A DNA stretch of 64,000 nt from Tepidicaulis marinus (GTDB taxonomy: Bacteria; Pseudomonadota; Alphaproteobacteria; Parvibaculales; Parvibaculaceae): NCBI RefSeq assembly GCF_000739695.1, contig NZ_BBIO01000003.1, positions 1 to 64,000 of the forward strand. Direction: 5' to 3'. Below the pieces are notes generated by a model. The model was not told the origin of the DNA. It searched no databases and worked only from the letters and a program-made list of their open reading frames with translations. Numbering within the stretch: the stretch's first letter is position 1; every line of letters begins with the position of its first letter. This document shows positions 44,039 to 56,038 of the stretch, piece by piece. The position numbers were made by a program, and so were the translations under genes.

Positions 44039-44416
44039 TCACGCGCCGATGAGGCGGAACGTGTCTTTTTTCTTTTCCAGGACTTTGAGCACCTGGGCAA
44101 GGTCATGCCCGCGTTTCAAAATCGCGCCCGTCATGGAGATCACGCAATAGGCGCCTTGTTTGGCGGCCAGCGCCGGGCGCTTTTCGACACGGTAAAGCGG
44201 CATTTCGGCGGAGCGGCGGAAAATGGAAAAGGCGGCCCGGTCGCGCAGCATGTCGATGGCATAGTCGCGCCACTCCCCGGCGGCGACCTGGCGGCCATAA
44301 ACGCGTAAGAGCAAATCGAGTTCCTTGCGCGTCCAGGAAATTTCGCGGTCCGGGGTTGCCGTTTCCCCGCTTGCCGCCCGGTAGCCGTTGCCGACGATCA
44401 CAATGCTTTTTGCCAT
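44039..44416 (-). CDS. DUF2794 protein
   Basis: 125 residues from the ATG at 44416. Conserved alphaproteobacterial family of unknown function: ISWTRKELDLLLRVYGRQVA, GEWRDYAIDMLRDRAAFSIF, RRSAEMPLYRVEKRPALAAK and YCVISMTGAILKRGHDLAQV. Cytoplasmic, no membrane segment. The open frame continuing to 44554 overlaps sequence without conserved features. Confidence 0.9.
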   Translation of the reverse strand: MAKSIVIVGNGYRAASGETATPDREISWTRKELDLLLRVYGRQVAAGEWRDYAIDMLRDRAAFSIFRRSAEMPLYRVEKRPALAAKQGAYCVISMTGAILKRGHDLAQVLKVLEKKKDTFRLIGA

Positions 44417-44604
44417 GGCCGAATGATCGCCCGCTTGCCGCTTGCTGACAAGTCGGAAGAGGTGCTTGCGTGCCGCTTTGGAACAGCGTGGGCAGCGCAG
44501 TTTTTTGCAATTGGCAAAAGGATTTAGCGCCAAAATCGCGCGCCATGTGCGCAATCACAATATTGCCTTTTTTCAGCCCTTGGCCCGCCACATAAGACCG
44601 CCAT

Positions 44605-44799
44605 CTTGCAATCGTTGCCTCACTGGCCCGGTTCGAGAGTGGTTCGGAATAGTCAGCCCCCCAGCCCCACCGAGCTGCAAACGAACCGGGTCAACCCTCT
44701 TTCCCAATAGAGTGGCCGTTAAAAGCATCGGGCATATGCCTCACGCCCGGTGCAGGTCAGGCAGCAAGAGGAAAGGCGTTCCGATGGAGCGCCTTTTTT
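44605..44799 (+). ncRNA. Multibranched structured RNA candidate with intrinsic terminator
   Basis: In the 503-bp gap between the divergent DUF2794 and SDR genes the + strand folds into: a closing stem CTTGC/GCAAG plus TGCC/GGCA (44605-44619 with 44760-44768), an 11-bp stem GGCCCGGTTCG/CGAACCGGGTC (44625-44635 with 44682-44692), a hairpin GCATCGGGC/GCCCGGTGC (44725-44753), and a terminator (44774-44799). Length and shape suggest either a stand-alone small RNA or a riboswitch-like attenuator 120 bp before the SDR gene. It does not match 6S, SRP, tmRNA or RNase P landmarks I know. No promoter was pinned. The remaining 44417-44604 and 44800-44919 show nothing else. Confidence 0.5.
44774..44799 (+). 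terminator. Intrinsic terminator of the RNA candidate
   Basis: AGGCGTTCC / GGAGCGCCT with a 3-nt loop and TTTTTT at 44794-44799. No protein-coding gene on this strand ends nearby. Confidence 0.85.
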
Positions 44800-44919
44800 C
44801 ATGCGCGCTTTCTGCTCCCTGCTTTGCCTATCCTTTCGCTTTTCTGCTTCCGGGTCTTCTCGCGGACGCGTCCTGCGTTATGCTGCCGCCAACGAAAAGG
44901 AAAAACAGGGGAGGTGGCC

Positions 44920-45657
44920 ATGCGGCTGCAAGACAGAGGCGCCATCGTGACGGGTGCGGCATCGGGGATCGGCAAGGCGGCAGCGGAGCTTTTCGCGTCC
45001 GAAGGGGCGAAGGTGCTCGCCGTCGATCTCGATGCGGATAAGGCCGCCAAGGCCCATGAGGGCAATGAGCGAATCACGCCGCTCGGCCAGGATGTTGCCG
45101 CGCCGGATGCCGCCGAAAAGATCATCGGCGCAGCGCTCAAAGCCTTCGGGCGGATCGATATCCTGATGAATAATGCCGGGGTAGCGCTCGGCGCGCCGGT
45201 GGAAGAGTTTCCGGACGAGTATTGGGACAAGACCCTGGCGGTGAATGTCACCGCGCATTTCAAACTCGCCAAGGCCGCGATCCCGCATCTCAAAGCCTCC
45301 CCTGCCGGGCGCATCATCAATGTGGCCTCGGTCATGGCGGATGGCACCGATTACGGGCTTGCCGCCTATTCCGCCTCCAAGGCCGGGGTGGCGGGCCTCA
45401 CGCGCAATCTGGCGCTGGAGCTTGGGCGCTACGGCATTACCGCCAATTACATTCTGCCCGGCGCCATCCAGACCGGCATGACGGTGAATTTCGACGATCC
45501 GAAGATTGCGGAAATCTGGGCCAAGAAATCGCCGCTGAAACGGCTCGGCCAGCCCATCGATATTGCCCGCGGCGCGCTTTTTCTCGCCTCGGACGAGGGC
45601 GGCTTCGTCACCGGGCACGGGCTCAATGTCGATGGCGGGCTGATGCTCAGGGTTTGA
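44920..45657 (+). CDS. Short-chain dehydrogenase/reductase (FabG-like)
   Basis: 245 residues from the ATG at 44920 (GGGGAGG upstream). NAD(P) site VTGAASGIGKAAAELFASEG, NNAGVALGAPVEEFPDEYWD, Ser in INVASVMADGTDYG, catalytic YSASKAGVAGLTRNLALELG, and C-terminal GLNVDGGLMLRV. Acidic residue in AVDLDADKAAK suggests NAD preference. Substrate unknown. Possibly controlled by the structured RNA upstream. Confidence 0.92.
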   Translation: MRLQDRGAIVTGAASGIGKAAAELFASEGAKVLAVDLDADKAAKAHEGNERITPLGQDVAAPDAAEKIIGAALKAFGRIDILMNNAGVALGAPVEEFPDEYWDKTLAVNVTAHFKLAKAAIPHLKASPAGRIINVASVMADGTDYGLAAYSASKAGVAGLTRNLALELGRYGITANYILPGAIQTGMTVNFDDPKIAEIWAKKSPLKRLGQPIDIARGALFLASDEGGFVTGHGLNVDGGLMLRV

Positions 45658-45796
45658 ACTCTTCCGCATCATGACCGATTGTTCACTTGAAGGGGGCAGG
45701 GGGCTCCTTTATCAAGATTTTCAATAAACTGTCCCGGTTTGCACAAGATTCGGGACCGGAAACAAGGCGGGTCTGACCGCCGGGGAGCGGGTTCTT

Positions 45797-46792
45797 TTGA
45801 CGGCAGCGTCCAACTCCATGATCGCTATCGGTAATCTGGTAAAGAAGTTCGGGCCGTTCACGGCGGTGGACGGGGTCAGTTTTTCCGTGGCGAAGGGAGA
45901 AGTCCTGGGCTTTCTGGGGCCGAACGGCGCGGGCAAGTCCACCACCATGAAAATGGTGACGGGCTATCTTGCCCCGACCGACGGGACGATCTCGGTCTGC
46001 GGTCACAAGATGGATGAGGAAACCCTCGCCGCTCAGCGCCTGATCGGCTATCTACCCGAAGGCGCGCCTGCCTATACGGATATGACCCCGCTGGAGTTTT
46101 TGCGCTTCATCGCCAATGTGCGCGGTCTGAAAGGACCGGCGGCGAAAGCGGCGATCGACAAGGCCGTGGCGCGCACGGAAATCGGCGGCGTTTTGGAACA
46201 GGCGATCGACACGCTCTCCAAAGGGTTCCGCCGCCGCGTCGGCCTTGCCCAGGCCATCCTGCACGATCCCGCCGTTCTCATCATGGATGAGCCGACGGAC
46301 GGGCTCGATCCCAATCAGAAATATGCGGTGCGCAGGCTCATCGCGGAAATGGCGCCAGAAAAAGCCATCATCATTTCCACGCATATCCTGGAAGAAGTGG
46401 ATGCGATCTGCACCCGCGCGCTGATCATCGACCGCGGGCAGATCGTGGCCGACGGCACGCCGGCACAGCTCATGGCGCGCTCGCGCTATCACAATGCCGT
46501 TTCGCTGATCATGCCCGCTGCGCAGTCGGGCGGTGTCGCGGAAGTTCTGGGCGCGCTGCCGGGCGTTGCCGCTGTCGAAGCGCAGCCGCGCGGGGAGGAT
46601 GCCGCTTTCACCGTCTTCCAGCCGCAAGGGGCCGAAGGCGATACGCGCCTCATCGATGAGATCGCCAATCTTGCAAAGGAAAAAGGCTGGACGCTGCGCA
46701 CACTTTACCGCGAGCCCGGCCGTCTCGATGAAGTGTTCCGCAGGCTCACAAGGCCCGATACGGAAACGGATGCGAGCGGGGAGGCGGCCTGA
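45797..46792 (+). CDS. Gld-type ABC transporter ATPase
   Basis: 331 residues from the TTG at 45797, preferred because GGGGAGCGGG lies upstream; the ATG at 45818 lacks a ribosome site. Walker A GPNGAGKST, signature LSKGFRRRVGLAQAI, Walker B VLIMDEPTDGLDPNQ, H-switch ISTHILEEVDAIC. The C-terminal ~100 residues form an accessory domain. Closest in style to GldA/NosF/NatA exporters. First of a four-gene operon with GldF-like permease, GldG-like and DUF4340 proteins; the permease start overlaps the stop by one base. Confidence 0.92.
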   Translation: MTAASNSMIAIGNLVKKFGPFTAVDGVSFSVAKGEVLGFLGPNGAGKSTTMKMVTGYLAPTDGTISVCGHKMDEETLAAQRLIGYLPEGAPAYTDMTPLEFLRFIANVRGLKGPAAKAAIDKAVARTEIGGVLEQAIDTLSKGFRRRVGLAQAILHDPAVLIMDEPTDGLDPNQKYAVRRLIAEMAPEKAIIISTHILEEVDAICTRALIIDRGQIVADGTPAQLMARSRYHNAVSLIMPAAQSGGVAEVLGALPGVAAVEAQPRGEDAAFTVFQPQGAEGDTRLIDEIANLAKEKGWTLRTLYREPGRLDEVFRRLTRPDTETDASGEAA

Positions 46793-47526
46793 TGCGGGAA
46801 ATGTGGGCGATCTTCAAGCGCGAGCTGCAGGGCTATTTCGCAACGCCGCTGGCTTATGTCTTTATCATTATCTTTTTGTTCTGCACCGGCGCTTTTGCCT
46901 TTTATCTCGGCGGCTATTTTGAGCGCGAGCAGGCGGATCTGAAAACCTTTTTCGATTTCCATCCCTGGCTTTATCTCTTTCTCATTCCCGCCGTTGCCAT
47001 GCGGCTTTGGGCGGAGGAGCGCCGGGTCGGCACGATCGAGCTCTTGCTCTCGCTGCCGGTGCCGCTTTGGGCGGCGGTGCTGGGCAAGTTTCTCGCCGCT
47101 TGGGTCTTTATCGGCATCGCGCTGACGCTGACCTTCCCGATGTGGCTGACGGTTTCTTATCTCGGTGATCCCGATCACGGGGTGATTCTGGCAAGCTATA
47201 TCGGTTCCTTCCTGATGGCGGGCGGCTATCTGGCCATCGGCTCGTGCCTTTCCGCGATCACCCGCAATCAGGTCATCGCCTTTGTCGTCTCGGTCGTTGT
47301 CTGCTTCCTTTTCACGGTAAGCGGGCTTCCCATCGTCATCGACTTCTTTGCCGTCTGGGCGCCGCAAGCGGTCATCACCACCATTGCCTCTTTCAGCTTC
47401 CTCACCCATTTCGATGCGATTACGCGCGGCGTGATCGATCTGCGCGACATGCTTTATTTCGCCTCGCTGATGGGCGTCTGGCTGGTGGCGACGGCGGTCA
47501 TCGTCGATATGAAGAAGGCGGGGTAG
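46792..47526 (+). CDS. GldF-type ABC-2 permease
   Basis: 244 residues, six transmembrane helices; begins REMWAIFKRELQGYFATPLA, the usual ABC-2 amphipathic entry, then LAYVFIIIFLFCTGAFAFYL. EERRVGTIELLLSLPVPLWA is the conserved cytosolic coupling segment, FLMAGGYLAIGSCLSAITRN follows. Stop-start overlap TGATG with the ATPase gene. No flagellar or gliding genes nearby, so gliding itself is not implied. Confidence 0.93.
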   Translation: MREMWAIFKRELQGYFATPLAYVFIIIFLFCTGAFAFYLGGYFEREQADLKTFFDFHPWLYLFLIPAVAMRLWAEERRVGTIELLLSLPVPLWAAVLGKFLAAWVFIGIALTLTFPMWLTVSYLGDPDHGVILASYIGSFLMAGGYLAIGSCLSAITRNQVIAFVVSVVVCFLFTVSGLPIVIDFFAVWAPQAVITTIASFSFLTHFDAITRGVIDLRDMLYFASLMGVWLVATAVIVDMKKAG

Positions 47527-47530
47527 GGAT

Positions 47531-49456
47531 ATGAAACTTTCTCTGACGCGCCGGAACGTTTCGCTGATCACGCTGGCATTGCTCGCGGTATTCTTCGTCT
47601 CCTTCAATCTCTTCGCCAATCTGACGTTTCATTCGGCCCGGCTCGATCTGACCGAAAACCGTCTCTTCACGCTCTCGGAGGGCACGCGCGCGCTGCTCGA
47701 AAACATCGAAGAGCCGGTGACGCTGCGCTTCTTTTATTCCGAAAGCCTCGCGACCGATTATCCGCGCATCCGCACTTATGCGGGCCGGGTGCGCGACATG
47801 CTGGAAGAAATGCAGGCGGTGGCGGGCGATGAGCTCATTCTGGAAGTGATCGACCCCGAACCTTTCACGGAGGAAGAAGACCGGGCCATGTCGCTCGGCC
47901 TGAAAGGCGCGCCGACGACGGAAGGCGAGGTCATTTATTTCGGCCTGGCCGGCACCAACCTTGTCGATGGGCGCGAGGCCATTCCTTTCTTCTCGGACGA
48001 GCGCGAGGAATATCTCGAATACGATCTCATCCGCATGATCCAGAACCTCAGCGAGGCGGAAAAGCCGGTGCTGGGGGTGGTGACGAACCTGCCGCTCGAT
48101 ACCGGGGCAGGCGGGCTTCTCGCCGCCATGAAAGGCCAGTCGGTTTCCTTCATGATCTATGAGGAACTGCGCAGCCGCTTCGACATCGAATTTCTGGAGC
48201 AGAAATTTTCCCGTGTGCCGGACCGGGTGGACACGCTGCTCATCGCACATCCGCGCGATTTGAACGAGACGACGGAATATGCGGTCGATCAGTTCATCGT
48301 CAAAGGCGGTAAGGCGCTGATCTTCATCGATCCCCATTCCGAGGTCAGCCTGACGGCGGGGCCGAACGGGGAGCCGGTGCGCGGGTACACCGAAGCCTCC
48401 AATCTGCCGCGCCTCATGGACGCCTGGGGTGTTGAGATGCCGGCCGATGAAATCGTCTCGGACCGCGCGCTTGCCCAGCGCGTGCAGGCCGGCTTCGATG
48501 TGCGCCGCCAGGAAGTGGATTATCCGCTCTGGCTCGCCATCGGTCCGGAGCAGATGGATGAGAACGATCTTGTGACCGCGGATATCGACCGGCTCAATCT
48601 CGGCACGGCCGGCCATCTCGTCAAACGGGAAGGCGCCGAAACGCGCCTGACGCCGCTTGTCACCTCGTCCAAGGATTCCAAACTGCTCGATCTTGAATAT
48701 GTGAAAAGCGGACCGCGCCCGGACGAGCTGGTGCGCGATTTCGCTCCGACGGACGAGGCTTATATTCTAGCTGCCCGTGTGGATGGGGTTGTCTCTTCGG
48801 CTTTCCCCGATGGCCCGCCCGATCCGGCAGGCGATGAGGAGGCGGCGCGCGAGCAAACCGCCGATGCGCATGTGGCTAAGGGCACGGAAGAGGCCAATCT
48901 CATCATCGTCGCGGATTCGGATATTTTCGATGACAGGTTCTGGGTGCAGACGCAAAGCTATCTCGGCGAACGGGTGGCGCAGCCCATCGCGGATAATGCG
49001 AAATTCGTTTTGAACGCGGCGGAGAATCTTTTGGGTGCCGATGAGCTCATCTCGCTGCGCACGCGCGAGCGCTCCGAGCGGCCTTTCCTTGTGGTGCAGG
49101 ACCTGCGGCGGAAGGCCGAGGAACGCTTCCTTGAGGAGGAAGAAGCGCTGCAGGCCGAAATCCGCGCGGCGGAGGAACGCCTCACCCAGCTTCAAACCCG
49201 CGCGGGCAGCGAGCTTGGCGGACGCGATGTGCTCTCTCAGCGTGAGGCCGAAGAGATGCGCCGCATCCGCCATCAGCTTGCCGAAAGCCGTAGCGACCTG
49301 CGCCAGGTGCAGCGCAATCTGCGCCGGGAAATCGAGGTGCTGGGCGGCCAGGTGCGTTTCATCAATGTGGCGCTGATGCCGATCCTTGTGGCGTTTGCCG
49401 CGCTTGGCGTTGCCTGGTACCGGCGCCGGCGCCGGCTGAAATATTCGGGCCGCTAG
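47531..49456 (+). CDS. GldG-family ABC-associated periplasmic protein
   Basis: 641 residues anchored by an N-terminal helix (ISLITLALLAVFFVSFNLFA-like, residues 11-30) and a C-terminal helix (VALMPILVAFAALGVAWY). The N-terminal domain SARLDLTENRLFTLSEGTRA and LLENIEEPVTLRFFYSESL is the GldG/DUF7088 signature; a central IFT52/GIFT-like domain (VLGVVTNLPLDTGAGGLLAA ... GGKALIFIDPHSEVSL) follows, and a long charged coiled coil (about 520-610) precedes the last helix. Presumed extracytoplasmic subunit of the ABC complex; role unknown in Alphaproteobacteria. Confidence 0.9.
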   Translation: MKLSLTRRNVSLITLALLAVFFVSFNLFANLTFHSARLDLTENRLFTLSEGTRALLENIEEPVTLRFFYSESLATDYPRIRTYAGRVRDMLEEMQAVAGDELILEVIDPEPFTEEEDRAMSLGLKGAPTTEGEVIYFGLAGTNLVDGREAIPFFSDEREEYLEYDLIRMIQNLSEAEKPVLGVVTNLPLDTGAGGLLAAMKGQSVSFMIYEELRSRFDIEFLEQKFSRVPDRVDTLLIAHPRDLNETTEYAVDQFIVKGGKALIFIDPHSEVSLTAGPNGEPVRGYTEASNLPRLMDAWGVEMPADEIVSDRALAQRVQAGFDVRRQEVDYPLWLAIGPEQMDENDLVTADIDRLNLGTAGHLVKREGAETRLTPLVTSSKDSKLLDLEYVKSGPRPDELVRDFAPTDEAYILAARVDGVVSSAFPDGPPDPAGDEEAAREQTADAHVAKGTEEANLIIVADSDIFDDRFWVQTQSYLGERVAQPIADNAKFVLNAAENLLGADELISLRTRERSERPFLVVQDLRRKAEERFLEEEEALQAEIRAAEERLTQLQTRAGSELGGRDVLSQREAEEMRRIRHQLAESRSDLRQVQRNLRREIEVLGGQVRFINVALMPILVAFAALGVAWYRRRRRLKYSGR

Positions 49457-49478
49457 GGCCCCGCGAGCAGGAGAAGTC

Positions 49479-50585
49479 ATGGCCGATCAACCGCAAAAGA
49501 GCGCGCTTCGCTGGCTTGCCGGTCTTGCTATTGTGACGGGGCTGAGTGTCCTTGGCGCGGTGACGGCGGTTGTCACCCAGCAAAGTGCAACAGAGGTGCG
49601 CTTCGAACCCAAGCCGTTTTTCGAAGATCTGGAAACCGGTATCAACCGGGCCGAACGGATCGTTTATACGGTCGGCAAAGGCTTGAGCGGGGAATCCAAG
49701 ATCGCGCTGAAGCGCAAGGAAGGCGAGGGCTGGGTGCTCGAGCAGCGTTTCGATTTTCCGGCGAAACCCGAACTGGTGCGCAAGCTCATTGTGGGGCTTG
49801 TCGAGCTTGAAGCGTTCGAGCCGCGCACCGCCAATCCCGAATGGCACCGCCCGCTCGGGCTGACGGCGCCTGAAGATCTGGGCCGGGCCATCCGTATCGA
49901 GGTTCTGGACGGAGAAGGCGAGCGCCTTGCCGCGCTGCTTGCCGGCGAGGTGGTGGAAGACACGCAAGATGCGCAGGGGCGCGGGCTGCTCTATGCGCGC
50001 AAAGACGGGGAAGATCAGGCGTGGCTGGCGCGCGGACGTCTGCCGCTTCTCAAAAACGTTTCCGAATGGCTGGATCTGAAAGTGTTCGAGCTGCCGCGCG
50101 AGGAGGTCAAACGCACCGTGCTCTGGGCGGAAAGCGAGGAGCCCGTCATTATCGAGCGGGCAAGTCCGGAGGAGACGAATTTCACGCTGGCCAATGCGCC
50201 GGACGGGCGCGTGGGGCGCGGGGCGGCCATCGTCAATGGCAGCGCGACGGCGCTGGTCGGGCTCGTGCCGGAAGATGTGATCCCCGATACCAATCTTTCC
50301 TTCGAAGGCGGTCCGCTTGCCTATAGCGAAACCTTCAGCGGGCTGCGCCTCAATGTGCGCATGACCGGCAGCGCCGATGTGCTTTGGGCGAAAATTTCCG
50401 CCGAAGCGGACCCGGCGCTGGTGCCCGAAGGCGGCGATCTTGCAGCGGTGCGCGAGAGAGCCGAAGCGATCAATGCGCGCACTGAAGGATGGGCTTTCCG
50501 GCTCGATCAGCCGGCGGCGGTCAAGCTTGCTCAGTCCATGCAAGCAATCACGCGCCCTGCGGATGCGGACGGCCTGAAGAAATAA
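49479..50585 (+). CDS. DUF4340 protein of the Gld-type operon
   Basis: 368 residues. N-terminal helix (ALRWLAGLAIVTGLSVLGAV) then a periplasmic DUF4340 domain of repeated strands: LSGESKIALKRKEGEGWVLE, KLIVGLVELEAFEPRTANPE, LLYARKDGEDQAWLARGRLP, WLDLKVFELPREEVKRTVLW. DUF4340 proteins routinely follow GldG genes, supporting a complex of ATPase, permease, GldG and this protein. AGGAGAAG ribosome site, 22 bp after gldG. Confidence 0.9.
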   Translation: MADQPQKSALRWLAGLAIVTGLSVLGAVTAVVTQQSATEVRFEPKPFFEDLETGINRAERIVYTVGKGLSGESKIALKRKEGEGWVLEQRFDFPAKPELVRKLIVGLVELEAFEPRTANPEWHRPLGLTAPEDLGRAIRIEVLDGEGERLAALLAGEVVEDTQDAQGRGLLYARKDGEDQAWLARGRLPLLKNVSEWLDLKVFELPREEVKRTVLWAESEEPVIIERASPEETNFTLANAPDGRVGRGAAIVNGSATALVGLVPEDVIPDTNLSFEGGPLAYSETFSGLRLNVRMTGSADVLWAKISAEADPALVPEGGDLAAVRERAEAINARTEGWAFRLDQPAAVKLAQSMQAITRPADADGLKK

Positions 50586-50641
50586 GCGGTGTAATTGAAG
50601 CTGTAAGAGCCGGGTAGCCGTGTCGCCGGGACTATGTGCTT

Positions 50642-51430
50642 TTACATATCCAGCTTGGCGGCGCCCAAAATGGGGCCCTGGCCGTCGGTCTGCAGGATAA
50701 GGGCGCAGCCGTCATAACCCGGAGAGGCAAGGCTTTCCATCGCCACTTCCATATGCAAGGGCTCTCCCTTCCACATGCCGATGGGCACCATGTCGCGCAC
50801 GACATTGGTATAGGAAAGCTCGCGGCCGCGGTTTTCTCCGCGTTTGATTTCGACCGTCGCCTGGTCTTCGAAATAGACCATCCAAAGCGTCGCCTCGACA
50901 TTGCCGATGAGCGGATTGGCGCCGACGGAAATCTGTACCGAATTGCCGTCCTGCGTCAGGCTGACGGGGACCACCTCGCTCGGCGGGCGGCTTTGCTGGG
51001 CCTCGATGGCGCCGGTCACTTCCCCGCGCCGGGAGCCGACCACGTCTTCCATGCCGTTAATCACCATTTGCGGCGTATAGACCGTGCGTGCGCCCATATT
51101 GGCGGCATAGGTCTTCTGGCGGCGGGTATTGGAGGGCGAGGCGAGTGTGTCTTTCCAGCCCAGATAATCCCAATAATCGACCGGCAGGGACAGCGCCAGC
51201 ACGTCCGGGCGCTCGGCCAGCTCATGCAGGAGCGCATCTGCGGGCGGGCAGGAAGAACAACCCTGGCTTGTAAAGAGTTCCACAACAACGGGCATGGCCG
51301 TACTCTCCGCCGCGCTGGCGGCGGGGCCGGAGACGGCGGCGGCAAGCGGGCGCGGTAAAAGCGTCAAGGCTGCGCCGCCACCCAATCCGCGCAATATGGT
51401 ACGCCGGGACATCATCATGGTTGTTAACAT
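50642..51430 (-). CDS. DUF1223 thioredoxin-like exported protein
   Basis: 262 residues; start at 51430 supported by GGGAG 8 nt upstream. Twin-arginine signal (SRRTILRGLGGGAALTLL), so folded before export. VELFTSQGCSSCPPADALLH (Cys58, Cys61) is the DUF1223 active-site-like CxxC on a thioredoxin-type fold, followed by LPVDYWDYLGWKDTLASPSN and YTPQMVINGMEDVVGSRR. Probably a periplasmic redox protein; function unproven. Confidence 0.92.
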   Translation of the reverse strand: MLTTMMMSRRTILRGLGGGAALTLLPRPLAAAVSGPAASAAESTAMPVVVELFTSQGCSSCPPADALLHELAERPDVLALSLPVDYWDYLGWKDTLASPSNTRRQKTYAANMGARTVYTPQMVINGMEDVVGSRRGEVTGAIEAQQSRPPSEVVPVSLTQDGNSVQISVGANPLIGNVEATLWMVYFEDQATVEIKRGENRGRELSYTNVVRDMVPIGMWKGEPLHMEVAMESLASPGYDGCALILQTDGQGPILGAAKLDM

Positions 51431-51496
51431 AGGTCAGGCTCCCCACACGGGCGAGTCAACTTGGCTTGATGGCAAAAAGCAAGTGATCTCAAAGAA

Positions 51497-51526
51497 AACG
51501 GGGCGCTTTTTGAGCGCCCCGTTCTT
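51497..51526 (-). terminator. Terminator of acnA
   Basis: AACGGGGCGCT / AGCGCCCCGTT stem followed by TTCTTT on the minus strand, about 30 bp after the acnA stop. Confidence 0.85.
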
Positions 51527-51555
51527 TACCTTGATTTTGCGTGATCGCGGGAGGA

Positions 51556-54846
<3,291 letters not shown>

Positions 54847-55225
54847 GGTCCTCATCCTCATGCTTGATGCCGTCTGCGGGAGCGGCGCAGACATCGGTCT
54901 CGTATGCGTTCCCCATTGCCGCTTATGATGGCCGGAAACCGGTTTTAAGGTGACCGGCCAATGGGGCGCGGAAATCTTCAGCGGAGCTTTCGGGCTGCTA
55001 TAAAGCCCAAGCTCACGCGCTTGTCGATATACGCGGCGCGAAAAGACGGAAAACTCGTGCTAAAACTCATAAAACAAAAGTCTTTGCGCGGGCGCGACTA
55101 TAATAAGTTTCTCCGGCGGATGCTACGTCTGAGAGGATGAAAATAGACCGGCAAGGCATGGCGGAACGATGACATGCAGGCCGGTTTTTGACGAAGCCGC
55201 GCCCGGCCAGTTGCGAGGGAAATGC
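54847..55225. other. Divergent intergenic region acnA / crotonase-ccm
   Basis: 379 bp that must hold promoters for both directions. A perfect TATAAT at 55099-55104 points right toward the crotonase gene, but no good -35 lies 16-18 bp upstream. No other motif recognised; no open frame with coding character. Confidence 0.4.
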
Positions 55226-56038
55226 ATGACGACATCACAAGCGGTTCGTGTCGAGAAGAAGGGCCCCGTCACCACCATCATTTTGAACCGGCCGGAGGTG
55301 AAAAATGCCGTCGACCGGCCCACTGCCAAGGCGCTGGCGGAGGCCTTTGCCGCTTTCGAAGCGGATGAAGAGGCGTTGGCCGGTGTTTTTTGCGGCAGCG
55401 CGGGAACATTTTGCGCCGGCGCGGACCTCAAAGCCGTCTCGCAAGGGGGCGGCAACCGCGTGAGCCCGGTTGCAGCGGGAATGGAATTCGACCGTCTGTC
55501 GCAAGAAGGGCCCATGGGCCCCTCGCGCATGCTGCTCTCAAAACCCGTGATCGGCGCGGTATCGGGCTATGCGGTGGCGGGCGGCATGGAGCTTGCCCTT
55601 TGGTGCGACATGCGCGTCATGGAAGAGGATGCAACCTTCGGCATCTTCTGCCGCCGTTGGGGGGTGCCGTTGATCGACGGGGGCACGGTGCGCCTGCCGC
55701 GCCTTATCGGCCAGTCGCGGGCCATGGACCTTATTCTGACGGGGCGGCCCGTGGGCGCGCGCGAGGCGCTGGAAATGGGCCTTGCCAACCGCGTGGTGCC
55801 GCCGGGCAAAAGCCGGGAAGCGGCCGAGGAGCTGGCGCGGGAGATCGCCAAATTCCCGCAGCTTTGCCTGCGCCATGACCGGTTCTCGGCCTATGAGCAA
55901 TGGGACATGCCTTATGCCCAGGCCATGGCCAATGAAACGCGGCACGGGCTTGAGGTACTCTCCTCCGGCGAAACGCTGGAAGGGGCCAAGCGCTTTGTAG
56001 GCGGTAAAGGACGGGGCGGGCGTTTTGACGATATTTGA
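55226..56038 (+). CDS. Enoyl-CoA hydratase/isomerase (crotonase) family protein
   Basis: 270 residues from the ATG at 55226 (GAGGGA upstream). Crotonase fold: ILNRPEVKNAVDRPTAKALA, oxyanion loop AGTFCAGADLKAVSQ, then KPVIGAVSGYAVAGGMELAL and EEDATFGIFCRRWGVPLIDG. The second glutamate of canonical hydratases is not in its usual setting (RRWGVPLIDGG instead of PE.GL.PG), so the actual reaction is uncertain. Its last 14 bases overlap ccmA, tying it to the cytochrome maturation transcript. Confidence 0.9.
   Translation: MTTSQAVRVEKKGPVTTIILNRPEVKNAVDRPTAKALAEAFAAFEADEEALAGVFCGSAGTFCAGADLKAVSQGGGNRVSPVAAGMEFDRLSQEGPMGPSRMLLSKPVIGAVSGYAVAGGMELALWCDMRVMEEDATFGIFCRRWGVPLIDGGTVRLPRLIGQSRAMDLILTGRPVGAREALEMGLANRVVPPGKSREAAEELAREIAKFPQLCLRHDRFSAYEQWDMPYAQAMANETRHGLEVLSSGETLEGAKRFVGGKGRGGRFDDI

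Noticed and set aside
44605-44799. 6S RNA, SRP RNA, tmRNA or RNase P assignment
   Set aside because: None of the conserved landmarks (SRP GGAAGGAAGCAGC loop, RNase P GAGGAAAGTCC, tmRNA acceptor/T-arm, 6S long single hairpin) is present.
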